Source: Porticoccaceae bacterium (GTDB lineage Bacteria; Pseudomonadota; Gammaproteobacteria; Pseudomonadales; Porticoccaceae). Taken from it: DNA of 6,732 nt. The position numbers and the translations under genes were made by a program. The notes beneath the pieces were generated by a model. The model made no database searches. It had not been told where the DNA came from and was given only the letters and a program-made list of their open reading frames with translations. Positions 6,256-6,732 of the stretch are shown in pieces. The stretch spans positions 1-6,732 of the forward strand of contig JAHRWI010000178.1 in assembly GCA_019090225.1 (NCBI GenBank). Direction: 5' to 3'. The first letter of the stretch is position 1; every line of letters begins with the position of its first letter.

Positions 6256-6732
6256 TTGACCAAGCCATCAACACATACCACCGACGTTGCCATCATCGGC
6301 GCGGGGCCAGTCGGGCTGTTCAGCGTTTTTCAATGCGGTATGCTGAAAATGTCCACACAGGTGATCGATGCATTACCCGCGACCGGTGGTCAATGCACAG
6401 CACTCTATCCCGAAAAGCCCATCTTCGACATTCCCGCCGCGCCGAAAGTAAGCGGTGCAGAATTGATTGAACGCCTTGAAGAACAGATCAAACCCTTTAA
6501 TCCTGTGTTTCACCTCGACCAACAAGTGGTTTCTCTAGAACAGCGGGAAGAAGGCTGGCAACTGAGCACCTCAAAAGGCACAACGGTGAACGCAAAAGCA
6601 ATCATTATCGCGGCGGGAGCCGGTGCCTTTGGCCCCAACAAACCACCGCTCGCCAATATTGAACAATACGAAAACAAGAGTGTTCACTACCTGGTACAAA
6701 ACCGCGAACAATTTCGCGACCAACGCATTGTC
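6256..6732 (+). CDS. Ferredoxin-NADP reductase, thioredoxin-reductase-like type (N-terminal part)
   Basis: The first 159 residues of a flavoprotein that runs off the right edge; whole family members are roughly 330-350 aa. It should pass electrons between NADPH and ferredoxin or flavodoxin in the cytoplasm. The FAD-binding Rossmann motif is near the start (TDVAIIGAGPVGLFSVF, glycines G15, G17, G20), with an acidic residue (D38) at the end of the second strand. GGQC (44-47) followed by ALYPEKPIFDIPAAPKVSG (49-67) is the hallmark of this YumC-like class, as opposed to true thioredoxin reductases. IIIAAGAGAFGP (116-127) is the second FAD contact. The start is TTG at 6256-6258 with AGGAG at 6246-6250, five bases away; no ATG fits. 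An in-frame GTG at 6250 overlaps the ribosome binding site and is less likely. It lies 61 bp after purU and may share its transcript. Confidence 0.88.
   Translation, partial: MTKPSTHTTDVAIIGAGPVGLFSVFQCGMLKMSTQVIDALPATGGQCTALYPEKPIFDIPAAPKVSGAELIERLEEQIKPFNPVFHLDQQVVSLEQREEGWQLSTSKGTTVNAKAIIIAAGAGAFGPNKPPLANIEQYENKSVHYLVQNREQFRDQRIV

Overview
The window reads as a stretch of core chromosome from a gammaproteobacterium, probably a marine or Pseudomonas/Cellvibrio-like lineage. This rests on the protein flavours: a long two-ACT-domain IlvA, an RpiA of the E. coli type, a periplasmic DUF4124 protein fused to a glutaredoxin, PurU, and a thioredoxin-reductase-like ferredoxin-NADP reductase. It also rests on the ilvA/rpiA divergent pair, which I recall from pseudomonads. 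The lineage is an inference; no rRNA or other marker is present. There are no mobile elements, tRNAs or CRISPR arrays, and base composition looks even throughout.

Layout from left to right: (1) the 3' end of a pyruvate kinase gene (+), converging with only 10 bp on ilvA (-). (2) A 262-bp divergent region between ilvA and rpiA with a consensus -10 box for rpiA, a run of short direct repeats, and a possible tiny leader ORF before ilvA. (3) rpiA and a nitroreductase gene, both + and 37 bp apart, probably one operon. (4) Two genes on the minus strand: an exported DUF4124-glutaredoxin protein and, upstream of it, a small macro-domain protein. (5) A 178-bp divergent region with a nested inverted repeat. 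(6) purU (+), carrying a frameshift that splits it into two frames. (7) The 5' half of a ferredoxin-NADP reductase gene (+), running off the right edge.

Most of the genes are central metabolism: glycolysis (Pyk), isoleucine synthesis (IlvA), the non-oxidative pentose phosphate pathway (RpiA), one-carbon/formate supply (PurU), and redox supply (nitroreductase, glutaredoxin, ferredoxin-NADP reductase). I see no new multi-gene system. The items most worth a second look are the purU frameshift, the divergent phosphate-loop sequence of the macro-domain protein, and three pieces of unexplained regulatory-looking DNA: the 16-17 bp spaced repeats before rpiA, the nested inverted repeat before purU, and the hairpin abutting the ribosome binding site of the reductase.
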